Shown: positions 45,264 through 56,232 of the stretch, piece after piece
Position numbering within the stretch: position 1 is the first letter of the stretch
How the letters are laid out: each line of letters begins with the position of its first letter
Assembly: GCF_035222485.1 (NCBI RefSeq)
Contig: NC_085920.1
Span: forward strand, 3,472,001 to 3,536,000
Length of the DNA: 64,000 nucleotides
Reading direction: 5' to 3'
Source: Podospora pseudoanserina
Lineage: Eukaryota; Ascomycota; Sordariomycetes; Sordariales; Podosporaceae
Program-made: the position numbers and the translations under genes
Notes under the pieces: model-generated
Databases searched by the model: none
The model's input: only the letters and a program-made list of their open reading frames with translations
What the model was told of the DNA's origin: nothing

Positions 45264-46118
45264 TAGGGCACCATGAGCGACTTACGACGGCGGCACGACG
45301 ATTGTTGAGTCATTTCTCGAGGACATTTTGTTTACATACCATCTACACCCTTCTCTGCATTTTGGCATAGCTGGCGGGCATTTCTTTCTTTCTTTCTTTT
45401 TCTTCGCAGTGTGTTATTGTTTAAGGCATATATATCATCTTATATCTTTCTTACCGGGTGTGTTTTCGCGGTCATGGGGTGGGGGGAAGTTAATACTGGG
45501 TATCAAAGAAAGAGGTTTTGTAGATTTTCTTTTTTTTTTTTTTTTTTGCGTTGGGAGGATGTCTGCGTGTGTTTATGTATAACTAGATACCCTCGTTTCC
45601 GGATTTTATATTTAGGATAGGGACAGAGGAGAGCTTTTCTGGTTGGTTGGGAATGTTGAATTGAGGTTTTTATCCTGCACTTTTTCTGGCTCAACTTCTG
45701 TGCTGCGCTGTGGTGAAATGGTTCCCTGCCTAATTTGAAGATGCGCGAGGAGCTGATGTTGGGCAAGTGGAAGGAAGTGTAGGTCGTGAATCTCCAACCA
45801 ACAAGTAAAACCAGGTTTTTAAAAATGGTTTGAAGTTCTGCACATAATGAATAACTTATCATTACATACCCCAATACCCAAGCTACACACACACACACAC
45901 ACACACACACCCTTCCGCAACCAACCACCAAAACTAACCCTCATCTCCATCCTTTAAAAAAAACCACTCAATCTTGGGGTATCATATTTATATTTCCGCT
46001 TCACTGTCTATCCCTGACTGAATTCCCTTATATACTTTCCTTCCCCTTCTCACACACAACAAACAAACAAACATATCCATCCCACAAGCCCCTCCCCCCT
46101 CCCACCACCACCACCACC

Positions 46119-46152
<34 letters not shown>

Positions 46153-46825
46153 TCATCGGTCCTCATTTTCCCTCCAAACCACACACACCCAATGAATCAA
46201 TCTATTCCTCCCCTCCCTTCCCCTCCCTATACGTACCACCTAACCTCAACCCCCCAACGCATTAAAATACTACAAAATAATACAATTCTTCATGTTGAAC
46301 CCCCAAAACCCCATTCTTTTGATCGCCTGGCCTGCCCAACCACTGATAGAGAAGATCGAAAAAACCGTAAACGCCTTGCTTGATTGAAAAACAACAACAC
46401 CATCCTTACGTGACGATGTGAATGCAGAAATGAAACCCTCTGGATGCTACTTCTTATTTTTTGGGGGGCTGGAAAATGCGCAAAACCACTCGATGGGGCG
46501 GTTGGCGGGTGGTGGTAAACGGCGGAAAAAGACCAACCATCCGATGGTTGTCATGACCATTCGAAGTGCTGTGATCAAGTGTGTCCGCCTGCCAATCCCT
46601 TCCCCCAACAAACAACCCTACTCTCCCCGTCCCACCTCCTCTTGCTCCCAGACCCTTGCGCATTTCCCTTCCCCAAATAAGAGGTCAACAAGACCACTCT
46701 CCCCCTCCCCACCCACTACCCACTAGTTCCTGCTTATCCCGTCCCCCCTCCTCCCACCAGCAATCCCCATGCGTCGTCCTGCTCTTAACCAGAAAAAAAA
46801 ATCATCAACAACCCCCCCAAAGGCA
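45264..46825. other. Convergent intergenic region with microsatellites
   Basis: This lies between the 3' ends of the coiled-coil gene and TAF2. It holds T tracts (about 45528-45548), a CA run (about 45888-45911), a CAC run (about 46104-46133) and an ATC run (about 46134-46157). No gene is supported. Confidence 0.6.
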
Positions 46826-49800
46826 CTACCTCTGCCCCCCAGCCGGAGGAGGAGGGGAAGCCTGATTAGGCGTAGCCCTAACCTTCAACTTGATAACACT
46901 CTTCTTCTTCATCGGCGGGGTCTCAACACTCCCACTCCCATTCCCCGACGACGTCTTCGCAACAGGAGCGTGATGCTGCGGCGCCCCACTAGGCAAAGGC
47001 TTCCTCTGCTTCGGCGCAGCACTCAGCAACCCCGGCGTCCCCGTCCTCATCCCCGGGGCAGGACTAGCCCTCGACGAGCTCGTCGGCGCCGGGCTCCCCC
47101 TGCTCAGCAAAATCGGCGTCGACCCACGACCGCCCACCGTAGGGGTACGACCACGCACAGACGACGACGAATGAGCAGAAGACGACACCTTATGAAGTCC
47201 GCTACCACCTCCACCACCACCACTGCTGCTGCCAACTCCACCAAGGATTGCAGGGCGCTTAGCCACGATCGTTGAGGAGAAGGACGAGGCTGGTCCGGAT
47301 CCTGAGGATGATGGTTTGTTGTTGTTGTTGTTGTTGTTGTTGTTGGCCGCAGCTGCAGCCTTGACTTCCCGCATTTGCCGTTTTGTCTTTTCGGGAAGTC
47401 GATCCCACTGTGTGAACGGAAGCGTGACGATTTTGCTTGGCTTGCCATTCTCGGTCTTGATCTTCTTTGGTCGGACAAGGTCGTCGGCTTCGTCACTCTT
47501 GCGCTTCTTGGCCGAAGGCTTGGGGCGCTTCTCGGCGGGAGGTTTGGCACCGTTTGTGGCTGGTTTTGGAGCAGCAGACGACGGAGCAGGTGGTGGTGTG
47601 GCATTCCTTGGGGTAGACGGGTTGCCGAGGAGAACAGAAACACGCTGGACCGCGATAGAGTCGGAAACGACTGAGGCCGACGGGCGTGGTGTGGCTGGGG
47701 TATTAACCACTTGAGCCACAGCCGCACGAGGCATGACCGCAATAGAGTCGCTTGGTACGCTGGGCAGGGTGAGCGGACCCGGAGTACCAGGTCTACTAGC
47801 GGAAGGTCCACTGAAGGAAGGTTGTCTACTGACAGAGGCACCGCTGAAAGAAGGCTTCGTACTAAGTTTGATCTTCTTGGGTTCTGGTGGTTTGATGACT
47901 GGCTCGGGCGGCGGAGGAGGTGGGGGTTCAAGGACAAGCTTCTGTCGAGGCTCGGTGCGGTATTCGGTCGTGAAGCGAATGATGCATTGCTTCTTGGTGA
48001 CCCGAGAGGGATCTGGTCGCCCATTAACCAACGGAGGAGCATTGATCTCGCGCGTAGCTTTCCAGACCTTGGGATACTTAAAAGTCAAAAGGAGGTTATC
48101 CTCCGGTTCGAACATGGCAAAGCAAAGATCTAGAAGGTTGAACTTCTCCTTGGCACTGATCCATGTAGAGTTGACAGCCTTCCAGACAACCAGCTGCAGG
48201 TCCTCGTTCCCCTTGAGTTCCTCTTTGAGAGCGGCGAGGGCATTCTGAATACTCTGGTTGCGGTTGGCATCAAGCTTTCTCTGCTGAATTTCGGCCTCGC
48301 CCTGCTCGATGACAAAACCGTCGTCCTCGACGATGGCCTGTTGTTGGTCGACCTGCTGGGCCTTGCTCTCACCGAGGGCAATGGCGGCCATGCCCTTGCA
48401 GAGAACCTTGAACAACCGGTCTCGGACAAACGGCGAGGGGTCTGTCGAGACGCTGGATAGCAACAGCTTCATTATGGCCGGTTTGGACAGCAGACCGAGC
48501 TCAACAAGGCACTCGAAAGCCTTGATGCGGACGAGGTCGATGTTGTCGTCTTGCAGATACTGAATGAACTCGAGCGGGGCGACCGGGATAACCTTGGCCT
48601 TCATGAGTCGCATCTTGCACTCCAGAGCGGCGGTCGTCCAGATGTTCTGATAGGATGAGGTCCACTCGTCCATACGGCGATACTTGTCGATTTCCTCAAT
48701 CGTCTTCTCGATGAAGCGCTTGAACTCCGCGTCCGCTTCATCGTGAACGTTCAACGATGACAGCAGATCACGATCACCATCGACCTTCTTAGGGATCAGG
48801 GACGTAGTCAGGGCTTGTAGTAGACACGCCACATAGGGATGATCCGAGTAGTCGTTCTCAGAATTGTCGTTGAAGAGGAGCAAGTCGAGCAAAAAGTTCC
48901 GCGCGTCCTTTGAGCACCGGCCGTTCTCCCTCGTCTTCGCAATGGCCGAGACCATAGCACACTGGACGTGATACTGCGCCTTGTCGCTGAAATCATTCGG
49001 CATAGGCGGGAAGGTAACCGCCCCGTTCTTCCCGACCATGCGGTCGCAAAAGAAGTGCCGGAAGATCAAGATCAAGTGAGCCTTGCCGATGTAGTTCAGC
49101 TCCGGATCAGCCATCTTTGGAAGATCCTCGATGGCCATGCAGCGTATCCCGTAGTAATACCGACGGTCCATAGCCGTCCGAGTCTCAATCGTAGAGACAA
49201 CACCGCTGGGCCTCGAAGCTCTGCGGAGGTAGAGCATTGAATCCTGCTGGGCGACCACATCCCTGTCCTGCTGCAGCTGAGCAACAATCATGTACGGAGG
49301 CATGTCCGTCTTCATGGAACAGAGCCACTCAAAGTTGCAGTCCAGTCTGATCCACTCATAGGATTCCTGATCCATCTGAGCCTGTGTAGCTTGCGACCAG
49401 TCCTGAAGGCCCCAGTCTTGCACATCCTTTTCCGTCTGGAGGACGTCGCCCAGAGCATTGTAATAAACAACGTCGTCCTCCTGGAGGTCCTTGTCAGCAG
49501 CTGAGTTGGCCGCAGCTGCCGCAGTGGCTTTCTTGGTACGCTTCATCCGTTTGTACTTGGTGTTGTAGGCGATCTGCCAGTTGGTGGAGACCTTGTCCTT
49601 ATCAGAGATGGCCATATAGTGCTCATATGGAGTACCATCGGCCTCTTGAATTCGCACGGAAAACGGTCCAGTGAAATGCTTGGGAACCGATCCAGCCCAC
49701 ACATCATGCCTCAACTCCACCAGCTCGCGGTAGAAATCTTCTTTGGTGATCTCCTTGGCGGTATCTTTGCTCTGCCTCTGTTCAACGGTGATATCAACAT

Positions 49801-51676
49801 TCAGGTTCTTCTTGTTGAACTTCTGCTTGATATCGAGCTTGGGACAGCCGGCGCTGTGGATCCACTGGGCCCAGAGCTCGTCAGGCCGGTACGTGCTCAT
49901 CTTTTCACAAGCTGTCCGGAACGGCTCGGCAGACAACCATGTAGTCTCATTCCTGGTGTCAATGTTCGCCGTGGAAACGATCTTGGAGATCACACGGACG
50001 ATGCCTGTCGATCCTGTCATCTTGGACATCCGTTGATCGAGGATGAAGAGAACCAACGGAGCTTTGAGGGCCATGAACTCTTGTTCAAAGTCGCCAATGT
50101 GAAGGTGCTCGCCAAGATCGTGGAGCGAAGGGCGACTAACATCTTGCTCCACCAACTTGTCGGACAGCGTCTTCATGTGAAACCGGTACCAGTTATTACC
50201 GCATATCGTTTTCATGAAAAGGTCCGTCATGAACCATTGGATGCCGATAATCAACCAGTAGTCCGAACGCCGGTTTGGGACGATGTAAACTCCAAAGTAC
50301 TGGCTAGCCAGAGCATGGACCAGCTTCCGAGTAACTTCAGTCTCCACCTCAATGATGTCCTCGGGATAGAGAAGTCGTGTGCTGCAGAGCGATATTGAGG
50401 TTCCTGAGACCGTGTCTTGAACCATGTCCTCCACAAAGACGACCTTGTAACTATCGAATGGATAGCGTCCAAACTCGGGCGCAAAGTAGTCAGCCGCAGC
50501 CACGATAGGCTGGCAGGTATGAAGAACCTCTTCAGCACGGCCTGGGAGACAGTATCCGTGAATCTTGGCCGCGTTGGCTCCAAGCTTCTCGTCTGCCTCT
50601 TCCGTTCTGAACTCGGACCAAAGCTGGATGTGCTCAAACGGCCCGATGGCAAAGGCGATGTGCTGGGCGGCCGCTATCGAGGACTCGAAGGTCATAATCT
50701 TCTTCTTGTCATCCAGAGGATCAATCCGTTCGCCCGTAAGATTGCCAGAGCAGACTACGGTCATCTCCAGCATCTTGTCCTCCTCGAGCAGCCTAGAAGC
50801 TGGTGGTGGCGGCGCCGGATCCTCCCCTTGTTTTCTCTTCCTGTTGCCATTCGAGACCAGACTCGTTGATGGCTGAGGGAGGGCAGCTGACTGCTCAAAG
50901 ACATCACCCAAAGTTCGCGGGCACTTGATGGACAACTCCCAAGGATGTCTCGACCCCGGGTCATCCACGCATGGGAAGATGCAGGAAACAGCGCCGGGCT
51001 CCAGAGAGTGTCGGGTATAGACATGCGGATATCTCTTGTCTCCCTCGTCGACGCCGACGAAATGCAGGCCATCCCGGATATTTTTCGAACGGAAAGGTAT
51101 AGCGATCTTATAACTATGAGCCTCAGACTGCTCCATTCCCGAAGCGGCTGCCTCGTTCTTTGCCCGTGCAAGCTCGGGCATTTGTCGGGCTTTGGCGGGC
51201 GGCTCCGACAGATACTCGCGTTTCAACGACACCTTGAGGGATCCATCGGCGGGGACGCAACATGGCAAAGCAGTCCGGTCGCTGTTTGGGACCTCGGGTC
51301 TCTTCAGCGGTCGCAGAGGCTGCATTCGCCGTGACATGATGTGGTGTTGTGGGGCGCCGATTTGGTACTCGCGAGGAACCTGCATGAGGTCGTAGGGGTC
51401 TGAATATGATGCCTTGGTTTTGAAGCCATTAACGGTGATATTGTCGATATCAATATCGCACTGACGAGCATCCAGTTGAATTTCTTCGAGGTCCGGCTCG
51501 ATAGGGAAGATGACCATCGTAGATACTCCATGGACGCTCTTGTTCTGGAGATCGACCTCGATCGCAACGTGCTGCTTGAGCACGACAAATGGGAGAGCCG
51601 CAACTGGTGGTGGCGGCAGATCGTCTCCTCCAAGTGTGAGGTCACCCGCGGCGCCTTTTTCAACCGTGAGAGACAT
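46826..51676 (-). CDS. TAF2: Transcription initiation factor TFIID subunit TAF2
   Basis: This single exon encodes 1616 residues. The frame is open upstream, but the first ATG is at 51676 and gives MSLTVEKGAAGDL, followed by the TAF2 hallmark LPFVVLKQHVAIEVDLQNKS. The first 900 residues have the M1 aminopeptidase fold (FEHIQLWSEF, YPFDSYKVVFVEDM, NETTWLSAEPF). The zinc-binding HExxH of true peptidases is replaced by RKLVHALASQYFGV, as expected for TAF2, which is not catalytic. HEAT-like helices follow to about residue 1230. The last about 380 residues are Pro/Ser/Lys-rich with basic nuclear-localisation-like KKRKSD and an Asn run from a GTT repeat. TAF2 contacts Initiator DNA in TFIID. The tail is longer than in yeast (1407 residues in total). 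Confidence 0.95.
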   Translation of the reverse strand: MSLTVEKGAAGDLTLGGDDLPPPPVAALPFVVLKQHVAIEVDLQNKSVHGVSTMVIFPIEPDLEEIQLDARQCDIDIDNITVNGFKTKASYSDPYDLMQVPREYQIGAPQHHIMSRRMQPLRPLKRPEVPNSDRTALPCCVPADGSLKVSLKREYLSEPPAKARQMPELARAKNEAAASGMEQSEAHSYKIAIPFRSKNIRDGLHFVGVDEGDKRYPHVYTRHSLEPGAVSCIFPCVDDPGSRHPWELSIKCPRTLGDVFEQSAALPQPSTSLVSNGNRKRKQGEDPAPPPPASRLLEEDKMLEMTVVCSGNLTGERIDPLDDKKKIMTFESSIAAAQHIAFAIGPFEHIQLWSEFRTEEADEKLGANAAKIHGYCLPGRAEEVLHTCQPIVAAADYFAPEFGRYPFDSYKVVFVEDMVQDTVSGTSISLCSTRLLYPEDIIEVETEVTRKLVHALASQYFGVYIVPNRRSDYWLIIGIQWFMTDLFMKTICGNNWYRFHMKTLSDKLVEQDVSRPSLHDLGEHLHIGDFEQEFMALKAPLVLFILDQRMSKMTGSTGIVRVISKIVSTANIDTRNETTWLSAEPFRTACEKMSTYRPDELWAQWIHSAGCPKLDIKQKFNKKNLNVDITVEQRQSKDTAKEITKEDFYRELVELRHDVWAGSVPKHFTGPFSVRIQEADGTPYEHYMAISDKDKVSTNWQIAYNTKYKRMKRTKKATAAAAANSAADKDLQEDDVVYYNALGDVLQTEKDVQDWGLQDWSQATQAQMDQESYEWIRLDCNFEWLCSMKTDMPPYMIVAQLQQDRDVVAQQDSMLYLRRASRPSGVVSTIETRTAMDRRYYYGIRCMAIEDLPKMADPELNYIGKAHLILIFRHFFCDRMVGKNGAVTFPPMPNDFSDKAQYHVQCAMVSAIAKTRENGRCSKDARNFLLDLLLFNDNSENDYSDHPYVACLLQALTTSLIPKKVDGDRDLLSSLNVHDEADAEFKRFIEKTIEEIDKYRRMDEWTSSYQNIWTTAALECKMRLMKAKVIPVAPLEFIQYLQDDNIDLVRIKAFECLVELGLLSKPAIMKLLLSSVSTDPSPFVRDRLFKVLCKGMAAIALGESKAQQVDQQQAIVEDDGFVIEQGEAEIQQRKLDANRNQSIQNALAALKEELKGNEDLQLVVWKAVNSTWISAKEKFNLLDLCFAMFEPEDNLLLTFKYPKVWKATREINAPPLVNGRPDPSRVTKKQCIIRFTTEYRTEPRQKLVLEPPPPPPPEPVIKPPEPKKIKLSTKPSFSGASVSRQPSFSGPSASRPGTPGPLTLPSVPSDSIAVMPRAAVAQVVNTPATPRPSASVVSDSIAVQRVSVLLGNPSTPRNATPPPAPSSAAPKPATNGAKPPAEKRPKPSAKKRKSDEADDLVRPKKIKTENGKPSKIVTLPFTQWDRLPEKTKRQMREVKAAAAANNNNNNNNNKPSSSGSGPASSFSSTIVAKRPAILGGVGSSSGGGGGGSGLHKVSSSAHSSSSVRGRTPTVGGRGSTPILLSRGSPAPTSSSRASPAPGMRTGTPGLLSAAPKQRKPLPSGAPQHHAPVAKTSSGNGSGSVETPPMKKKSVIKLKVRATPNQASPPPPAGGQR

Positions 51677-54600
51677 GGCGGGCTGCGAAATGCGATCGAA
51701 TCGTGATGAAAGGTTGAGAAATCGATTCCGAGTTGAAATGCGGATGCAGTCGCGAGTCGTAGAAGGTGGGCGAGTGTTAGCACTGCCTGCGAGAGAAAAC
51801 TGTGATTGAACAGGTCGGCCTCTCAAGGCTCGCGGAGATGGGACCTGTTCAGTCGGTCATGGCAGTTCGTCAATGTGCCACGTATGGAAGAGTGACGGCC
51901 GTAAAACGGGAGGATAGTGGCTTCGCTCGATGGATGATGGATGGTAGTCTCGTTGGCTGGATTTGAGATGCACGCGCGAGAGAAACCGGTGTTGGCAATG
52001 GTTTGGCGACAAAACCGGGAGCCTGAAAATTGACTGTTGTGGCAGGGAGGGAGAGAGAGCGAGAGGCGTCGTCGGTGTTGCAAAGCCAAAATACAGAGCA
52101 GCAGCTCGCGGTTTGCGGTTTTGCGAAATGCGCCGGCGCCCCGCAACAGGGCAAGCAGTTAGTTGTTCGCCAGGCAGCACAGTGCCAGAGGTGAGGCTAC
52201 AGTATCCAGTAGCAGGGCAGGCAGAACGAGTGATGGAATGGCACGGCGGAGGGTTCGCCGGGGATTGCTGCCGTCGTGGTTGACGCGATCGAGAGCCAGG
52301 CCTTGGCCCAGATGCGGAAATGGTCCCAACTCCGCTAAGCTTCAGTGGAATACTGATTACCTGCCGAAGATTTGCCGGGGCATCTCTGATAAGATAAGCC
52401 GATAAGAGCTCCAGACTGATGTCATTGTTCACAACATCAACCATTCACTTTGCAACATTATATATTTCATTGCTTGTTGGCTTACTGCGGTAACTAATGT
52501 AGCTTCGTTATTTACGAGGGCCATTATATTTTTAACCACATTGCTTCACCTTTTCCCGAGCATGGATCATAGAGTCTACAGCCAATATAAACTTTGAGAG
52601 GCAGTGACAACACTACATCCCTTGTTGATTCGGCCTCTCAACATCGCTGGAGAATAGGCTCGAAGATCACAGGCGACGAAGGTAATGAGATTATATGAGG
52701 TTACTCATTTGATCAACAGCAAGGCAGCTGATCGCCAAGTGGTTTTTATGACAAGGCTGCTACAATGTTCGACACCAACAGCAACACAACTTGCACAGTA
52801 TGATGGCTCAATCAGTCGTTGGGAATGGAACAGACGGAGAGAACCCAAGATATTCGTCCAAGTAGTAAAGAGGTCAAACAGAACAAAGTATGGCAAACAT
52901 CTTCCTGAGTTCTTGCTAATCAGCCCACGACACCTCTTGAAGCCCAGTTTCGATTCAGGTGCCAGAATCTTCAAAGCCAGAATTTCTGCGCAGGCTGATT
53001 ACCCAAACACTAAACCTACACCTCACCTCCTCACTTGCGGTGAGGCATCAAACCCAGATCCCAACTCCAGCCTGGTGCCGAAAGACAGCCTCACCGTCTG
53101 CCCACCAAGTCCAGACCTCACCTTTGCCATCTTTGCGGTGAAGGAATTCTCAAAATCAGACTTCTAGTCCCGTTTCATCCTCACCCCTCGAAAAATTGTG
53201 ACGAAAAAAAAACCATGATAGGACTCCAACAACAGCCTCGACCCAGTGCCACCTCACAAACCCCCACCACACTTTCCCCATCAGACGCAAACGAGACTTC
53301 CCATACCCGGTAGTATAGTTCATGTACGTCTGCGTGTTCCTACATATGCAGGTTCAGTGAGTCACCGCCCCCCTCTCCCCATGTAAACATTCCTGCCCAA
53401 TACTATCTCCCAAGCAAATGCCGATGAAACGAAACATTTTCATCCACTTCATGACTCCTCTGGCCCGATCGTCCGGAGAAACAAAGCAACTGAAACGGTG
53501 AAACATGCAGCTAGCTTTCACCTGCAGGAAACAAAACTGGATCTAGAAGAACAAGATCTCTCTCCGCCTTTATGACTCTTGTTCCTCTGCATGTCGATGT
53601 GTTGGGCTGGTTAGGAAAGTCTTGGGGTAGGTTGTGGGTGTCTGATAGCCAATCGACGGACCGAAACACGAACTTGACAGGTGAACGGCACGTGGTTGTG
53701 GCATTTTCAGAGAAATGATTGGCTGTAATCTTGCAGCGTGGTGACAGGGGAAAAGGAACGAATCGGGACGAGGGGCAGAATCGCGAGCCATACACGACCG
53801 GGCCGCGACGGGAACGCCAGAAGATCGCGAGGTCACGGGATCTCGTGGTGCAAGAGAAACAAGTTGCTCGGAAAGATAACATTATTCCCGGGTAATTCTC
53901 GTCCAGGGAACTCGCAAGCCGGGAGAGTCGGGGAGAAAGGCTAGTACGTATAAGCGCCCGGTGAGGCGGTGCAAATGGGCCCTACGTCAGATTCAAGCAA
54001 AACCGTTGACAAGAAGCAGGAGTTGAAATCGGAGACCGGAAAGGCAAACCTGAGAAACCCCGGGGTCGGAGATTCGGTCTGGCGTTCTGGCGGCTACTGA
54101 AAATCTTCAGCCATCTCAAACTGCTTGAACTGCTGCGGCCGCCGAAGGAGGAGGGGGAAAGCTGATCTGATTGACTGCGGCGGCTGTTCACGAAGCACAG
54201 CTTAACAAGCCTTTGCTTGGTAATGTTAGCGCTGGAAGCGGTGGCACAGCAGATTGTGCTAACAGATCGTCGTAGTACTCTGTCGGATGTTACACGCGGG
54301 CGGAAGCGGGAAGATGGGCGGTTGTGGGCGCTTACAATGTCAAGCGTCAAGCGAGCTGGGCGGATCTCTCCGGGCGGCTATTTTCATAGACCCAAGTCCC
54401 AGGGAGCAAAGACCGATATTGGTCTCATATCCGCAACCGCTCAACGGGCTACTACATCGGACGCTCATAAGACAGAGCAATCTCAGCAGGCGCTCGCTTC
54501 TCTAGTGAGATTTGCGTCCAGGGAGACCCAGGACAAGACCATGACCGAAGCTTGAGGAAGAAAAGGGAGATCTAGATCCGCAAATGCAAGCATGGGTAAA

Positions 54601-56232
54601 CTCTATTCCCAAAATTAGTACATACAAAAAAATCATGAGGCCAGACCATGGGAATTGTGAGGCGGGCATGATGCCCAAGGGTTCAAGGGTTAGAAGTGAA
54701 GCCATGTCCGGATGCCCAATATCATGTGTTGGCCGAATCCAGAGTGCAGTTGATATGAAGTCAAGTGCGGGGTTGTATGCTCGACGTTGTATGAATGAAT
54801 TCTCCGAGGAAAGCCACAGGCGTGGCTGACCAGTTCTAGATGGCATCTCCCGCTCTGCAGCCCCGGACTTGTTCTCGTCTGGCCATCGCCATATCAGATG
54901 TTTGTCGCGATGGATGGCCGTGTCGTGGTTCGAGTCGCCAAAAACCGCGAAGAGCGTGGATGGATGGTGGGACGGTGGTACGTACCTTGACAGAAAAGCG
55001 CGGCGGCAGCGTGTCGTCGAATGGCAGCTCAGAACCAGGAACGCTGGATGTTCCCCACAGCGAACGATTGGCGCCCGGCAGCTGGCCAGATGGACCGTTG
55101 CGCAAGCTCCAATGCAAGACCATGTGTCTAAATTTGAATGACTCATAGACGCTGCATGAAGGAGCTCTCGGACCTATCAGAGGCGTGGTCTTGCATCTTC
55201 AAGTCGTTTTTCAAAAGAAAATGTTCGGGGTCTTGTTCGCTGTTTATGAGGGGAAAGAACTGAGGTTGAGAGAAGCTCTGCTGTGGGGGAGAAATGCGGG
55301 AGTTGGTGGAGAGCTTTGTGGGCTACCAGAAACCTCTTTGTCCGTTTGAGGTCTGAATCTCGCACTGGTTCCGACATGTGCCAGACAGCGCAAAAGAGGC
55401 CGTGTGACAAGATCACAAATCTAGCGCAGCACCAAGCGATTGTTTCCAGCGCTCTCTGCTCTTTGTGTGGTGGCCATCTGATATTAAAGAGCCGCCGAGC
55501 ACGGGCCACTCCCGGGTACGTACCTTGTCTAGAGACGAGAACCTCAACACCCAACCTCTAACGTGGCTGCTTTCCTTCCTCCACTACGAATCCGCTACTG
55601 CCCGGCAGACGTTGAGTGACATGATCGTTCCGGGTCGACGCCATCGCTCTCCGCGTTTCAGGTTTATTTTCATCCACTGGAAAAGCAGGGCTACCTCTGT
55701 CTGCAGCTGTGTAGGGCATGTTTGCATGTACATCCCACTTGGGAGAAGTGGAAGACACTTGACAGCAGCCTTGCCCTTTCTGGCGGCGTGGGATTGCCGT
55801 CCTGTCCGCTCCTGGCTTAGATCGCTTCGCGGTACACGCCCTACACGCCTACCACGTCCCACACGCCCTACACACCCGCGCCCATCTCCAGATATCGCGC
55901 CCCCAGCCAGTCCCTGTGGACCTACCGGGCTGGTGCATCATGGGCCCGCTCCAGCCGGCCACCCATGGCCTATGATCCCCCGGTTCTGATGTTCTGATCT
56001 TGCGACGAGGATAAGTATCCTCTTTTTCCCACCTCTCGTTTCTCATGTTTCCATCTCCAGTATCAGACATCACCAGTCTTCCATCATCTTTCCTTTGAAA
56101 CAAAGGGCTTCTCTGGAGAGCTCGGCTTGAAGCCATCCCATCTCTTTCTGTCAACTCATACACACAACGGAGCCGGACTCCACATCGACAACTACACTAA
56201 TTCTAGTAATCAACCTCCCCCAGGCAGTCACC
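51677..56232. other. 4.5-kb stretch without a supported gene
   Basis: This contains the TAF2 promoter (right of 51676) and the leader of the gene at 56233. Between them several frames of 100-215 codons exist on both strands (for example plus 52685-53167 and minus 55146-54502), without domains, introns or consistent coding character. A run of short CACGCCCTA-like direct repeats lies at about 55830-55885. RNA genes were sought and none was found. Confidence 0.4.

Noticed and set aside
52685-53167. Plus-strand ATG frame of 160 codons
   Set aside because: Composition is uneven, no domain is seen and there is no supporting context. It may be chance.
54502-55146. Minus-strand ATG frame of 214 codons
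   Set aside because: No family, and competing frames of similar length exist on both strands in the same place.
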